Positions 36,669-44,950 of a stretch of DNA of 64,000 nucleotides are shown here, piece after piece. Source of the DNA: Shewanella sp. GD04112 (GTDB lineage: Bacteria > Pseudomonadota > Gammaproteobacteria > Enterobacterales > Shewanellaceae); the NCBI RefSeq assembly GCF_029835735.1, contig NZ_JAOEAL010000001.1, forward strand, positions 248,001 through 312,000, in the 5' to 3' direction. How positions within the stretch are numbered: position 1 is the first letter of the stretch; each line of letters begins with the position of its first letter. The position numbers were made by a program, and so were the translations under genes. The notes below the pieces were generated by a model. That model made no database searches, was not told the DNA's origin, and saw nothing but the letters and a program-made list of their open reading frames with translations.

Positions 36669-37715
36669 TTATTTGGCGCTTAAAATCGGTAACGAAATGA
36701 TAAATTCGGTATGCCCAGGGCTGGATACACAATCGATTCTGCCCGAGTGTAATCTGGCAATGTTATGGGCAATCGATAGGCCTAATCCCGAACCTTGCTC
36801 ACGACTGGTGACCATGGGATAAAATAGCGTGTCCATCAGCTCTGGTGGTATACCTGGGCCATTGTCGATAATGGACAGGGTCAGCACGAGCTTGTGGCGC
36901 TGCGAACCGATAGTGACCTGATGTTGCGTGCGGGTGCGGATCAGGATTTCGCCCCCTGTATGCTCAAGGGCCTGCACCGCATTCTGCAAAATATTCAACA
37001 CTGCTTGTTGCATTTGGTCGGGATCCATCTCGATATCGGGAATCGAGGGATCGTAGTCGCGCTTTAGCTGAATATTGGCGGGCAGAGCCATTTCCACCAG
37101 TTTATAAACCTTCTGCACCACTTGATGAATGTTGTGCAGGCTATGTTGGGTCGGTCGCTGCGGGCCGAGCAATCTGTCCACTAGGCTGCGCAGGCGGTCG
37201 GCCTGCTCAATGATCAGATTGGTAAATTCCTTTTGTGCCGGATCCTCTAATTCCCGTGAGAGCAACTGTGCCGCGCCACGCAGGCCACCCAGGGGATTTT
37301 TGATCTCGTGGGCCAAATTTCGCACCAGAAATTGCGCCGCCTGTTGCTGGGCATCCTGGCTGAGTTGCTGGTGGATCCGGCGTTGCTGGTCCACCTGTCT
37401 CAGTTCAAGCAGGCTCAATTGTGCTTCGTCTTCGAGCGGGATCAGCGTTAGGTCGACGGTATGGTGCTGGGCATCTAAGGTCACTAAGGTCGCCGTGTTA
37501 ACCGTGAGGCCTTGGCCAGCTTTCACCGCATCACTCAGTAATTGGGCATCAACGCCAAGGACTTGATAATGCTCCGGAAGGGCTTGCTCGACTAACCTAT
37601 GGCTACCTACACCTAACAGTTGCTCTGCTGCTGCGTTGGCATAACAAGGCTTAAGATCCTTATCGATGACAAGTACCGCGGTGACTAAATGATTAAGCAG
37701 AGTCTCTTTATCCAT
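36669..37715 (-). CDS. glnL: Nitrogen sensor kinase NtrB (GlnL)
   Basis: The 348-residue cytoplasmic kinase has an N-terminal PAS domain (about residues 8-100), an H-box (LVRNLAHEIKNPLGGLRGAA, His near 136) and an ATPase domain (NILQNAVQALEHTGG, DNGPGIPPELMD, GSGLGLSIAHNI). It has no membrane helix. It responds to the PII protein and glutamine status and phosphorylates or dephosphorylates NtrC. Two overlapping NtrC-like boxes lie just upstream (37738-37767), consistent with NtrC autoregulation. Confidence 0.96.
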   Translation of the reverse strand: MDKETLLNHLVTAVLVIDKDLKPCYANAAAEQLLGVGSHRLVEQALPEHYQVLGVDAQLLSDAVKAGQGLTVNTATLVTLDAQHHTVDLTLIPLEDEAQLSLLELRQVDQQRRIHQQLSQDAQQQAAQFLVRNLAHEIKNPLGGLRGAAQLLSRELEDPAQKEFTNLIIEQADRLRSLVDRLLGPQRPTQHSLHNIHQVVQKVYKLVEMALPANIQLKRDYDPSIPDIEMDPDQMQQAVLNILQNAVQALEHTGGEILIRTRTQHQVTIGSQRHKLVLTLSIIDNGPGIPPELMDTLFYPMVTSREQGSGLGLSIAHNIARLHSGRIDCVSSPGHTEFIISLPILSAK

Positions 37716-37737
37716 CTACCGTTCCTGAAAATGGGGT

Positions 37738-37767
37738 TGCACCATTATGTTGCACCGATTTGGTGCA
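37738..37767 (-). promoter_or_regulatory. Two overlapping NtrC-binding-like sites upstream of ntrB
   Basis: Site A (37751-37767) reads TGCACCGATTTGGTGCA, one mismatch from TGCACCA-N3-TGGTGCA. Site B (37738-37754) reads TGCACCATTATGTTGCA, also one mismatch. They share bases 37751-37754 and lie 23-52 bp before the ntrB start, where bound NtrC would repress ntrBC. Confidence 0.75.
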
Positions 37768-37836
37768 GGCTGCAACACGACTTCATCAAAGGGCTAGATT
37801 GAGCAAAAACGACCTAATCAATTGTTATTAAATGGT

Positions 37837-38370
37837 TTAATTAGATTTTGGTTGTTTTTTCGGGACTGGATTCATCGCCGCTTGATGAAGAAATATCTTT
37901 CGTGGAGAGCTAGATGCAAAGACTTTGCCGTTTTGAGTCATGGCATCGACAACAATGGTATGTTCACCTCGGTCGATGTTCTTAAGTTGGAAGATGCCAC
38001 CCACTTGAGGCTGACCGACCGTTTGACCGTCGAGTTTGAGTGCCATCAGATACTGGCTTTTGATCTCTGGGGTGACAGTGGCAGTGACTTGAAAGTCTCC
38101 GCTATTGTCTCTCACGGTTTCCTCTTCCGTAGGGGAAGTGATGACGACTTGATACTGGATTTGTTGGATCACTTGCGAGTCATCCGCATCATTTTTTACG
38201 GGGGGGAGTGCAATTTGATTGAGGGTTTTCTCTTTTAACTCAACAACCTCGGCATTGGGATGTGGCTCATCTGAGTAATGGACTTTTCCATCCTTATCGA
38301 CCCATTTGTACACTGTTGCCTGGGCGAACAGGCTGAGCAGCAATAAGCTGATGAGGGTGAATGCACGCAT
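37837..38370 (-). CDS. DUF4124 domain-containing periplasmic protein
   Basis: The 177-residue precursor has a signal peptide (MRAFTLISLLLLSLFAQA) followed at once by the DUF4124 motif VYKWVDKDGKVHYSDEPHP. A proline-rich linker and a beta-rich domain (ITSPTEEETVRDNSGDFQVT...) follow, with a lysine-rich C-terminus (KKQPKSN). The family is common near glnA-ntrBC in gammaproteobacteria but its role is unknown. It lies 121 bp upstream of ntrB on the same strand. Confidence 0.87.
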   Translation of the reverse strand: MRAFTLISLLLLSLFAQATVYKWVDKDGKVHYSDEPHPNAEVVELKEKTLNQIALPPVKNDADDSQVIQQIQYQVVITSPTEEETVRDNSGDFQVTATVTPEIKSQYLMALKLDGQTVGQPQVGGIFQLKNIDRGEHTIVVDAMTQNGKVFASSSPRKIFLHQAAMNPVPKKQPKSN

Positions 38371-38602
38371 GCGAAAGTCCTTTTGCCTTGGAGATGAAGT
38401 TCTACAAGATTAGTCGTTTTTTCATCAAAAATCATGGTGTTTATTCAGCTCGCTTAAGGTTGAGCGTGGGAATAAACGCGGGTTTGTTTTTATGCCTTTA
38501 AATCTGCGGCGAGTGTGGTTCTGAGAGCAAATATCTTGGACGGAGAAGGTGAGAGCGGCTTTGATGTTGAGGCGCAGGCGAGTTTGCCTCTTTTGGGGGA
38601 GT

Positions 38603-38629
38603 GTCAACGCACCACTATGGTGCATTGAC
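38603..38629. other. Hairpin downstream of the YqhD-like gene that also matches an NtrC box
   Basis: GTCAACGCACCA and TGGTGCATTGAC form a 12-bp stem with one G-T wobble on the minus strand and a 3-base loop, starting 16 bp after the dehydrogenase stop. The inner 17 bp (38608-38624) match the NtrC consensus at all but one position. No T-run follows. No -24/-12 promoter was found between it and the DUF4124 gene, so the hairpin reading is favoured. Confidence 0.5.
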
Positions 38630-38644
38630 GGCGGTGACGAAAGC

Positions 38645-39802
38645 TTAGAGCGCTAGGGTTAAAATATCGCGGCTCATGGCGGGATCGATATTGCCATGTT
38701 CGCCTAGGGCAACCATGCCATGCTGCTCAAGCTGATTGACGACAGCATCGACGGCTTCTTTACCTAAATCGTAGGCAGATAAATGGGTTGCAATACCCAT
38801 AGCTTCGAAGAAGGCTTGGGTTTTCGCAATGGCGGCCTCAATACGTTCGTCTTCAGAGCCAGTGTTGATATGCCACACTCTGTCTGCAAACTGCAGCAGC
38901 TTTTCACGCTTAGCGGCTTTAGTGCAGCGCAATAATGCTGGCAATACAATGGCTAAGGTGCGGGCATGATCAATATCATACAAGGCGGTGAGTTCATGGC
39001 CGATCATATGTGTTGCCCAGTCGTGGGGTACACCTGTCGCAATCGTGCCATTGAGTGCCATGGTCGCGACCCACATCAAGTTGGCGCGAATATCGTAATC
39101 CTCGGGCTGTGTGAGTGCCTGTGGCCCTAGTTCAATCAAAATTTGCAGCAAGCCTTCGGCGAATCTGTCCTGCACCGCCGCATTGACCGGATAGGTGAGG
39201 TACTGCTCCGTGATATGCACAAAGGCATCGACCACGCCGTTCGCCACTTGTCTTTCTGGTAGGGTGAAGGTCTTAGTAGGGTCGAGGATTGAGAATTGCG
39301 GATAAACCAAGTCGTTACGGAATGGCAGTTTAGCTTTCAACGATTTACGGGTCACCACGCTGGCGTTGTTCATCTCTGAACCCGTCGCAGGCAGGGTTAA
39401 TACCGAGCCAAATGGCATGGCCTGAGCCACGTTCGCGCCCCAGCTGGTGAGAATATCCCAAGGCTCGCCTTCAAATACCGCTGCCGCAGCAACAAACTTG
39501 GTACCATCGATCACAGAACCACCACCGACTGCGAGTAAAAAGTCGATATTTAATTCACGAACTTGCTCGACAGCCTGCATCAGGGTTTCGTAGGTTGGGT
39601 TAGGTTCGATTCCCTCAAACTCGACCACGAAACGGTTTCCAAGCGCTTGTTTTACTTCGGCTAAGGTGCCAGTTCGTCTGGCGCTGCTGCCGCCAAATAA
39701 CACCATGACTCTGGCATCGCGAGGCACTAAGGTGTCGATTTCAGCTATGGTGTTTTTACCAAAGTGGATTCGGGTTGGGTTGTAGTAGGCGAAATTGAAC
39801 AT
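38645..39802 (-). CDS. yqhD: YqhD-like iron-containing alcohol dehydrogenase/aldehyde reductase
   Basis: The 385-residue enzyme belongs to the iron-containing alcohol dehydrogenase family. The nucleotide site is GGGSVIDGTK (93-102). Four metal ligands are in place: Asp192 and His196 (VDAFVHITEQ), His265 (DWATHMIGHE) and His279 (DIDHARTLA), at nearly the same positions as in E. coli YqhD. That enzyme reduces toxic aldehydes with NADPH. The gene has, 37-52 bp upstream of its start, the same 16-bp operator found before the NemR-like regulator gene, so it is a probable target. Confidence 0.9.
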   Translation of the reverse strand: MFNFAYYNPTRIHFGKNTIAEIDTLVPRDARVMVLFGGSSARRTGTLAEVKQALGNRFVVEFEGIEPNPTYETLMQAVEQVRELNIDFLLAVGGGSVIDGTKFVAAAAVFEGEPWDILTSWGANVAQAMPFGSVLTLPATGSEMNNASVVTRKSLKAKLPFRNDLVYPQFSILDPTKTFTLPERQVANGVVDAFVHITEQYLTYPVNAAVQDRFAEGLLQILIELGPQALTQPEDYDIRANLMWVATMALNGTIATGVPHDWATHMIGHELTALYDIDHARTLAIVLPALLRCTKAAKREKLLQFADRVWHINTGSEDERIEAAIAKTQAFFEAMGIATHLSAYDLGKEAVDAVVNQLEQHGMVALGEHGNIDPAMSRDILTLAL

Positions 39803-39838
39803 ACTGCTATGTGTCCTATGGTTGGAAAATGATTTTAG

Positions 39839-39854
39839 TAGACCAGTCGTCTAG
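39839..39854. promoter_or_regulatory. NemR-like operator copy 1 (upstream of the aldehyde reductase)
   Basis: TAGACCAGTCGTCTAG, a near-palindrome with arms TAGAC and GTCTA, occurs identically at 40571-40586. Two identical copies, one before each gene of a regulator/target pair, are strong evidence for a shared operator. Confidence 0.85.
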
Positions 39855-39951
39855 ATTGGTTGGCTACTAAATGATAAATCAAGCCGAAGAGGCGATATTT
39901 TATTGTTCATTAACGGGTTGCTGATTCATTGGTGTGCCAGTGTTGCTGGCA

Positions 39952-40548
39952 TTAACCCATGGTTTTGGTCTTTAAAATAGATTCGGTCACTGCAAGGGCG
40001 CGCGCTAAAGCGGCATGGCTGTGGCCGAGTTTATTCATCAAACTGGCGCCGAGCCACATGTGGTACAGCAGCTCTGCCGTTGCCTGGGCATCCTGTTCAC
40101 AGATGGATTTATCGGCAATCCCCGCCTGAATGCACTGGGTTAGGCGCTCGATGATGCCAGCCGAGCCTTTTAAAAGCACAAGGCGCATGGCCTCAGAGAG
40201 ATCGGCTACCTCTGCACTTAACTTAACGACTAGGCATTTTTGATCGACACAACCGTCCTGCTGCACGTGCAACCATTTTTGCCAGTACTGCATTTGGCGC
40301 TCAAAGCCTGAGAGTTGAGTCTCGTTGAGCAGGCTATCGAGTTCTGCTTGGTATTGCTCAAAATACCCTGCTAACAAGGCCTCACCGAATTGCTCTTTGG
40401 ATTTAAAGTAGTGATAAAACGAGCCTTTAGGTACTTGGGCAGCCTTGAGTAATTGGGCTAAGCCTAGGCACGAAAAGCCTTGTTTGAGTATCAGTGAGTA
40501 TCCAACGTCGAGAATATGCTGACGTGTCGATTGGGTTTCTGTTTTCAT
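39952..40548 (-). CDS. nemR: TetR-family regulator, NemR-like electrophile sensor
   Basis: The 198-residue protein has an N-terminal TetR helix-turn-helix (AQLLKAAQVPKGSFYHYFKS, 31-50). A core segment, KCLVVKLSAEVADLSEAMR (104-122), closely resembles the GCLTVKLSAEVCDLSEDMR region of E. coli NemR, where a redox-active cysteine senses reactive chlorine, quinones and methylglyoxal. Cys105 is in the equivalent place and Cys100 lies nearby. The gene has the TAGAC-N5-GTCTA operator just before its start, suggesting autorepression, and lies beside the YqhD-like reductase. Confidence 0.85.
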   Translation of the reverse strand: MKTETQSTRQHILDVGYSLILKQGFSCLGLAQLLKAAQVPKGSFYHYFKSKEQFGEALLAGYFEQYQAELDSLLNETQLSGFERQMQYWQKWLHVQQDGCVDQKCLVVKLSAEVADLSEAMRLVLLKGSAGIIERLTQCIQAGIADKSICEQDAQATAELLYHMWLGASLMNKLGHSHAALARALAVTESILKTKTMG

Positions 40549-40570
40549 GGCGAAGGAGCATAAAGCATAT

Positions 40571-40586
40571 TAGACCAGTCGTCTAG
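40571..40586. promoter_or_regulatory. NemR-like operator copy 2 (upstream of the regulator gene)
   Basis: This second exact copy of TAGACCAGTCGTCTAG lies 23 bp before the regulator start codon, well placed to block its own promoter. Confidence 0.85.
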
Positions 40587-40664
40587 TGGTCGAGTTTTCA
40601 TCAATAGTAGAGAGCAACTGATTGAGGAATGCCTAAGCTGGTTAAGCATTCCTCGATAAGGGTA

Positions 40665-40976
40665 TTACAGGTAACTGCAGCAATACTCGGCTATTGCATT
40701 GTTACGGATTTTGAAACTGACGTTGGCTGCAAGTTCGAATTGGCTGCCTTCGCTAAAGGTTTGCCAAGTTGGGCTATTGGGCAGTAATACCTCGAAACTG
40801 CCACTGGTGACCTGCATGATTTCACCCTGAGAGGTGGAAAACTCATATTCTCCAGGGAGGACCACGCCTAAGGTCTTTTTGCTGCCATCGCTGAAGAATA
40901 CGCTGCGGCTGGCAACTTTACCCTCAAAGTAAATATTGGCTTTTTTCGCGACTGAGACTTGCTCGATTAACTCCAT
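40665..40976 (-). CDS. ppnP: Pyrimidine/purine nucleoside phosphorylase PpnP (YaiE, DUF1255)
   Basis: The 103-residue cupin-fold protein (VAKKANIYFEGKVASRSVFF, TLGVVLPGEYEFSTSQGE, then FEVLLPNSPTWQTF) matches the small PpnP/YaiE family, which splits several nucleosides with phosphate. The ATG at 40976 is preceded by GGGAG at the right spacing. An upstream ATG at 41015 would add 13 unconserved residues. It is a single-gene unit. Confidence 0.93.
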   Translation of the reverse strand: MELIEQVSVAKKANIYFEGKVASRSVFFSDGSKKTLGVVLPGEYEFSTSQGEIMQVTSGSFEVLLPNSPTWQTFSEGSQFELAANVSFKIRNNAIAEYCCSYL

Positions 40977-41266
40977 TTTACGCTCCCAAAGTGTGTGATT
41001 TGAATTTGTATTCAATTCAATGTGATTTTTATGCTGTCGTCAATGTGAAAATTTTCATCGTTAATTTCATAAACCAGTTATCGGCTCTGCTTCATCGAGC
41101 AGTACACGTTTTGGGATGGTTTGCATAAAAGCGTCTGAGTAAGGTTAATGTCTACTCTATTAGGGGATTGCGTACTGAATAAAAAAATGGCCTCACTTGG
41201 TCGAGGTTTCAATCTTCACCTATAGTTTTAACGGTAGTTCTTTCTGCCTACTCGCCTGTCGTTGAA

Positions 41267-42403
41267 ATGGGGCTCAAGTGGGGCTTAATGGCCGAGATTG
41301 ATGTGAGTGAAATCGCCGCGCCTGCCTACCATATGATGTATATCGGACTCGTGGTGTGCGGGCTATCGATAGTGCTGGCGATTGCGGCGGCAAAACTCGT
41401 GACCAGCTTTGTACTTAAACCTCTGGGCGGTGAGCCCGAGGATATGTGCCATTTGACTAGCCTTATCGCTTCTGGGGACTTAACCCATAGTCTCTCCCAC
41501 GCCCATGCCGATAATCATTTAATGAGCTGGCTGGCGAGGATGCAGACCAAATTAAAGGAAATTATTAGCCAATTGGTGGGGATGGGCTATGAGTTGGAAT
41601 CCGCCGCAGAGCAAAACTCGGCGGCAATGAGCCAAGCCGACAGCAGTATTCAGATGCAGGCCAGAGAAACCGATATGTTAGCCACGGCCGTGGAGGAAAT
41701 GAGTTATGCCGCCGCAGAGATCAGCACCAATACCATGAAATCCTCCGATGAGGTTTCTTCCTGTACTCAATCGAGTGGCATTCTCTCGCAGAATCTGGCG
41801 AGTACCCGCCAAAGTTTACAGGTGACGCTAGCAAGCTTTGCCGCCATTCATCAGCAGGTGGGTAATCTTGAAGCAGATAGCCAAAAGATAGGCAGTGTTC
41901 TGGATGTGATTAATGCGATTGCCGAGCAAACCAATCTATTAGCCCTCAATGCGGCGATTGAGGCTGCCCAAGCCGGCGAGCATGGCCGTGGCTTTGCCGT
42001 AGTCGCTGATGAAGTGCGGCAACTCGCCGTGAAGGTACAAGAGGCGACGCAGGATATTGGAAAGGTATTACAAGGCATTCAGCAGCAATCGGCTGTGTTG
42101 GCGCAGCATAGTGTGACTTGTTCATCTGAGGCATCTAAAACCGCAGAGGATGCCGAAGGCATGCAAGCGGCGGTGGATGATATTGCCAATCGGCTAGAAA
42201 CACTCAAAGCCTTAATGATCCAAACGGCAACGGCTGCGGAGGAACAGACCACAGTGTCGGCGACGATTGCTCAGGGGATTGCAGGGCTCAGTGCGGCGGC
42301 AGAGGAAAATAGCGCGGCCATCAGCCAAGTGGCCGTCAGTACCCGCAGCCTGTTAGGGCTAGCGAATCAACTTGGTTTAACAACGGCTCAGTTTAAGGTC
42401 TAG
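41267..42403 (+). pseudogene. Methyl-accepting chemotaxis protein, 5'-truncated
   Basis: The reading frame gives 378 residues: one membrane helix (about 23-45), a HAMP-like segment and an intact signalling domain with the hairpin tip (AEQTNLLALNAAIEAAQAG, then HGRGFAVVADEV). The first helix and nearly all of the periplasmic sensor are missing. The same frame reads upstream into ...VVLSAYSPVVE, which looks like the last strand of a Cache sensor, and meets TAA about 90 bp before the ATG. No Shine-Dalgarno precedes 41267. The best reading is a deletion remnant; a short cytoplasmic-start receptor is the alternative. Confidence 0.65.
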
Positions 42404-42490
42404 GACGCTGTGCTAGGCATGAGTAAGCAGTGCCGAGCATTCGCCGTTCTTGCAACTGGATGACTGTTATTGCTGCGCCGTTTGTTATAC

Positions 42491-42524
42491 ATCCGCCAGA
42501 AAGGATTATCTGGCGGATTTTTCT
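42491..42524 (+). terminator. Terminator after the chemoreceptor remnant
   Basis: A 10-bp stem ATCCGCCAGA / TCTGGCGGAT with an 8-base loop is followed by TTTTTCTTT. Confidence 0.85.
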
Positions 42525-42550
42525 TTAGGGCGACTATTAATCTTGCAAAA

Positions 42551-44650
42551 CTAACGCTTACGCCAGATCGTCATCTCTGAAATCGAATGCTGGAATTTAC
42601 GCTTGGTTTCGCGAATAACGAAGGGGATTTCTTTCACTGCGACCAGTTCAAATTGGCCTATCAAGGTTTCGGTTAACCCATCTAAAGTCGTGAAGTTTTC
42701 TCCTTTGACTTTAATTCCCCCAAGCCATTTATCCTTTGGCGTGTAGTCTTCGAGCCAAGTATAAGGTGAGGCGATAACCAGATATCCCCCTTGATTGATG
42801 CGTTGCCCAATATTGGTGAGGAAGTGTTGCGGGTCGTTCAATCTGTCGATTAGATTTGAGGCGTAGACCAAATCGTATCCTGTGTAGATTGGCTTGAGAT
42901 TGCAGGCATCCCCTTGGATAAAATTGACTTTTTTAGCTTCGCCAAGGTAACCCAGCTTAGCAAGGCTGGCGCTCTTGAATTCCTGTAAGTCTCCCTCGGT
43001 GCGAATGGTGTAGCGTTTTTCGCCTTGTTCGGTCAGGGCGTAAGCCTGCTGGATAAAGCGTGCCGAAAAGTCGATGCCATCCACATGGTCGAACACTTTG
43101 GCTAACTCAAAACTGGCGCGTCCGACAGAGCAACCAATATCTAAGGCCTTGGTGGTGTGCTCGAGTTGGATCTCGTTGAGTGCTTGTTGTACCCCATTAA
43201 CGCAAAAATTCGGTACACCAAAGTACTCGGCGCCATAGTGGAATTCTAAATACTGGGAAATCAGTTCATCGGTTTCGTACACATTAACCTCGGCCATCTG
43301 TTCTGGATTTTGCAACGACTCGACGTAACGGAATCCGGCATGTTGATAAAAGTGACGCCTAAAGGCATAGCGTGAGGCTGCAATGGCTTCATTGCCCGTT
43401 GAAATCCACGAACCGCCCTTAATCAGATTGTGCTTACCATCGAAGGTAGGCGTCGAAAAATCATCGTAGAGCGGATGTACGGCAAAACCATTAAAACCGT
43501 CGATAGCGGTTTCGGTCCATTGCCAGACATTGCCGACAATGTCATAAAAATCATTGTGTTTAAAGCGGTTTACCGGACAGGAAGAGGCGTAATAAGCAAG
43601 CGAGGTATTGCCAGGGACTTCATGCCAATCGGGGGCATCGCTCGGTACATTTTCCCGCAAGATATACCATTCTGCTTCGGTGAGCAGGCGAATATTGCTC
43701 TGACTTTGGCGCGCTTTCCAATTACAAAAGGCCTTAGCTTCGAGTTGATTCACTTCGACGGGCCAATTGAGCGGCAAAGGGATTTCGCTGGTAAGGTTAC
43801 GTTGCCACCATTTATCATCGCGGCGGCGCCAAAAGCGTGGCATTTGAGCTTGGGTATACGCCAGCCAAGCTTGGCCTTCCTCATTCCAATAGTCTTGAGT
43901 TTGATAGCCTTCCGCTTCGACAAAGGCTAGGTATTCTTGATTGCTCACTAAGTACTTTGAGGCTTTAAAGTCGGCGACTTTAAAACTCTTATTACCGTAT
44001 TCGTTATCCCACCCATAGGTGTTGTCTTGCTCTTTTTTGCCTAAGGTGATTTTTTTACCCGCCACGGCAAGTAGTTGATTTGGCTCGGCGCTGCCAACAT
44101 CCTGACACTCTGGCCACTGGGCATTGGCACGCACGTCCTCTAATGGAAGCTGGCGAATAATGGCGGAAGAGGTCTCTAGGTGAATGCGCTCGTGTTCTAT
44201 GCCCATTAAGATGACCCAAGCGGGGCTGTCTTGGCTGATCGGCAGAGTGATTGGCATGGTATCAATCAGTTGATTGACGACCTGTTTGACTTGCTCCCGA
44301 TACGTTTTTACCTCTGCGACACTTGGCCATTGATAGTGGGTTTCGTCGAGGTCATCCCAAGACATTTCGTCCACACCGATGGCAAACATAGATTCAAAGT
44401 GATCATTCACTCGTTCATCGAGATACTTACCCAGCTTGAGTTTATTGATATAGAAAGTGGCGGTATGGCCAAAGTAAAAAATCAGCGGATGGCGCAGCGG
44501 TTCGGCTTTGACGTAATAAGCCTGGTCGTGCCTTATCAGTTCGAAGAGGGATTCATAGAGTGCCCAGGTTTGATTGAAGTATTGTTTAAGCTCTTGACGT
44601 TTCAGCGCCTCATTCTCACCCGTAAGTTTGAGTGTTTGCAAAACTGGCAT
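42551..44650 (-). CDS. ovoA: 5-histidylcysteine sulfoxide synthase / methyltransferase OvoA
   Basis: The protein of about 699 residues has three parts. The N-terminal DinB-like domain carries HX3HXE iron ligands (His153, His157, Glu159 in MGIEHERIHLETSS). A sulfatase-modifying-factor-type domain follows (GWDNEYGNKSF, then IVGNVWQWTETAIDGFNGF). The C-terminal SAM methyltransferase has ALDIGCSVGRASFEL near residues 503-517. This is the OvoA architecture; OvoA joins cysteine to histidine C5 and later methylates the product to make ovothiol A, a redox thiol. The lyase OvoB is not in the window. The ATG at 44650 has GGAG upstream; an ATG at 44683 is the longest option. Confidence 0.88.
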   Translation of the reverse strand: MPVLQTLKLTGENEALKRQELKQYFNQTWALYESLFELIRHDQAYYVKAEPLRHPLIFYFGHTATFYINKLKLGKYLDERVNDHFESMFAIGVDEMSWDDLDETHYQWPSVAEVKTYREQVKQVVNQLIDTMPITLPISQDSPAWVILMGIEHERIHLETSSAIIRQLPLEDVRANAQWPECQDVGSAEPNQLLAVAGKKITLGKKEQDNTYGWDNEYGNKSFKVADFKASKYLVSNQEYLAFVEAEGYQTQDYWNEEGQAWLAYTQAQMPRFWRRRDDKWWQRNLTSEIPLPLNWPVEVNQLEAKAFCNWKARQSQSNIRLLTEAEWYILRENVPSDAPDWHEVPGNTSLAYYASSCPVNRFKHNDFYDIVGNVWQWTETAIDGFNGFAVHPLYDDFSTPTFDGKHNLIKGGSWISTGNEAIAASRYAFRRHFYQHAGFRYVESLQNPEQMAEVNVYETDELISQYLEFHYGAEYFGVPNFCVNGVQQALNEIQLEHTTKALDIGCSVGRASFELAKVFDHVDGIDFSARFIQQAYALTEQGEKRYTIRTEGDLQEFKSASLAKLGYLGEAKKVNFIQGDACNLKPIYTGYDLVYASNLIDRLNDPQHFLTNIGQRINQGGYLVIASPYTWLEDYTPKDKWLGGIKVKGENFTTLDGLTETLIGQFELVAVKEIPFVIRETKRKFQHSISEMTIWRKR

Positions 44651-44950
44651 ATTCGATTTCTCCATAGGGCAAGCTGGCGCCATAGTGGTGGCTATGGGTT
44701 GTCAGGCTCAATACGTGGCGCGGGTTTATTGGATCACTCTATCAAAAAAATGTGGCAGTTATTGAGCTGTTTTTTTCAAGCTAACAGAAAGGAGGGGGTA
44801 GGTGAAACTGCTCACGTGTTTTTATGCTCAATACGGATAGCTTATATGCGGCCATTAAAGAATGAGTTGTAAATAAAATGTTTCATTGCAAGTGTGGTTC
44901 AGTTTTAATGGATATAGTATTTGTAGTGTAGGAAAGAGGACGTTCGTTTT

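Noticed and set aside
38365..38382. Possible -24/-12 promoter before the DUF4124 gene
   Set aside because: GG and GC have the right spacing, but the other consensus bases do not match and it overlaps the start codon.
38425..38625. Minus-strand open frame of 66 codons upstream of the DUF4124 gene
   Set aside because: It overlaps the hairpin/NtrC-like palindrome, has a basic low-quality composition and no ribosome binding site.
44231..44872. Long plus-strand open frame of 213 codons
   Set aside because: It is antisense to ovoA, whose conserved motifs fix the coding strand.
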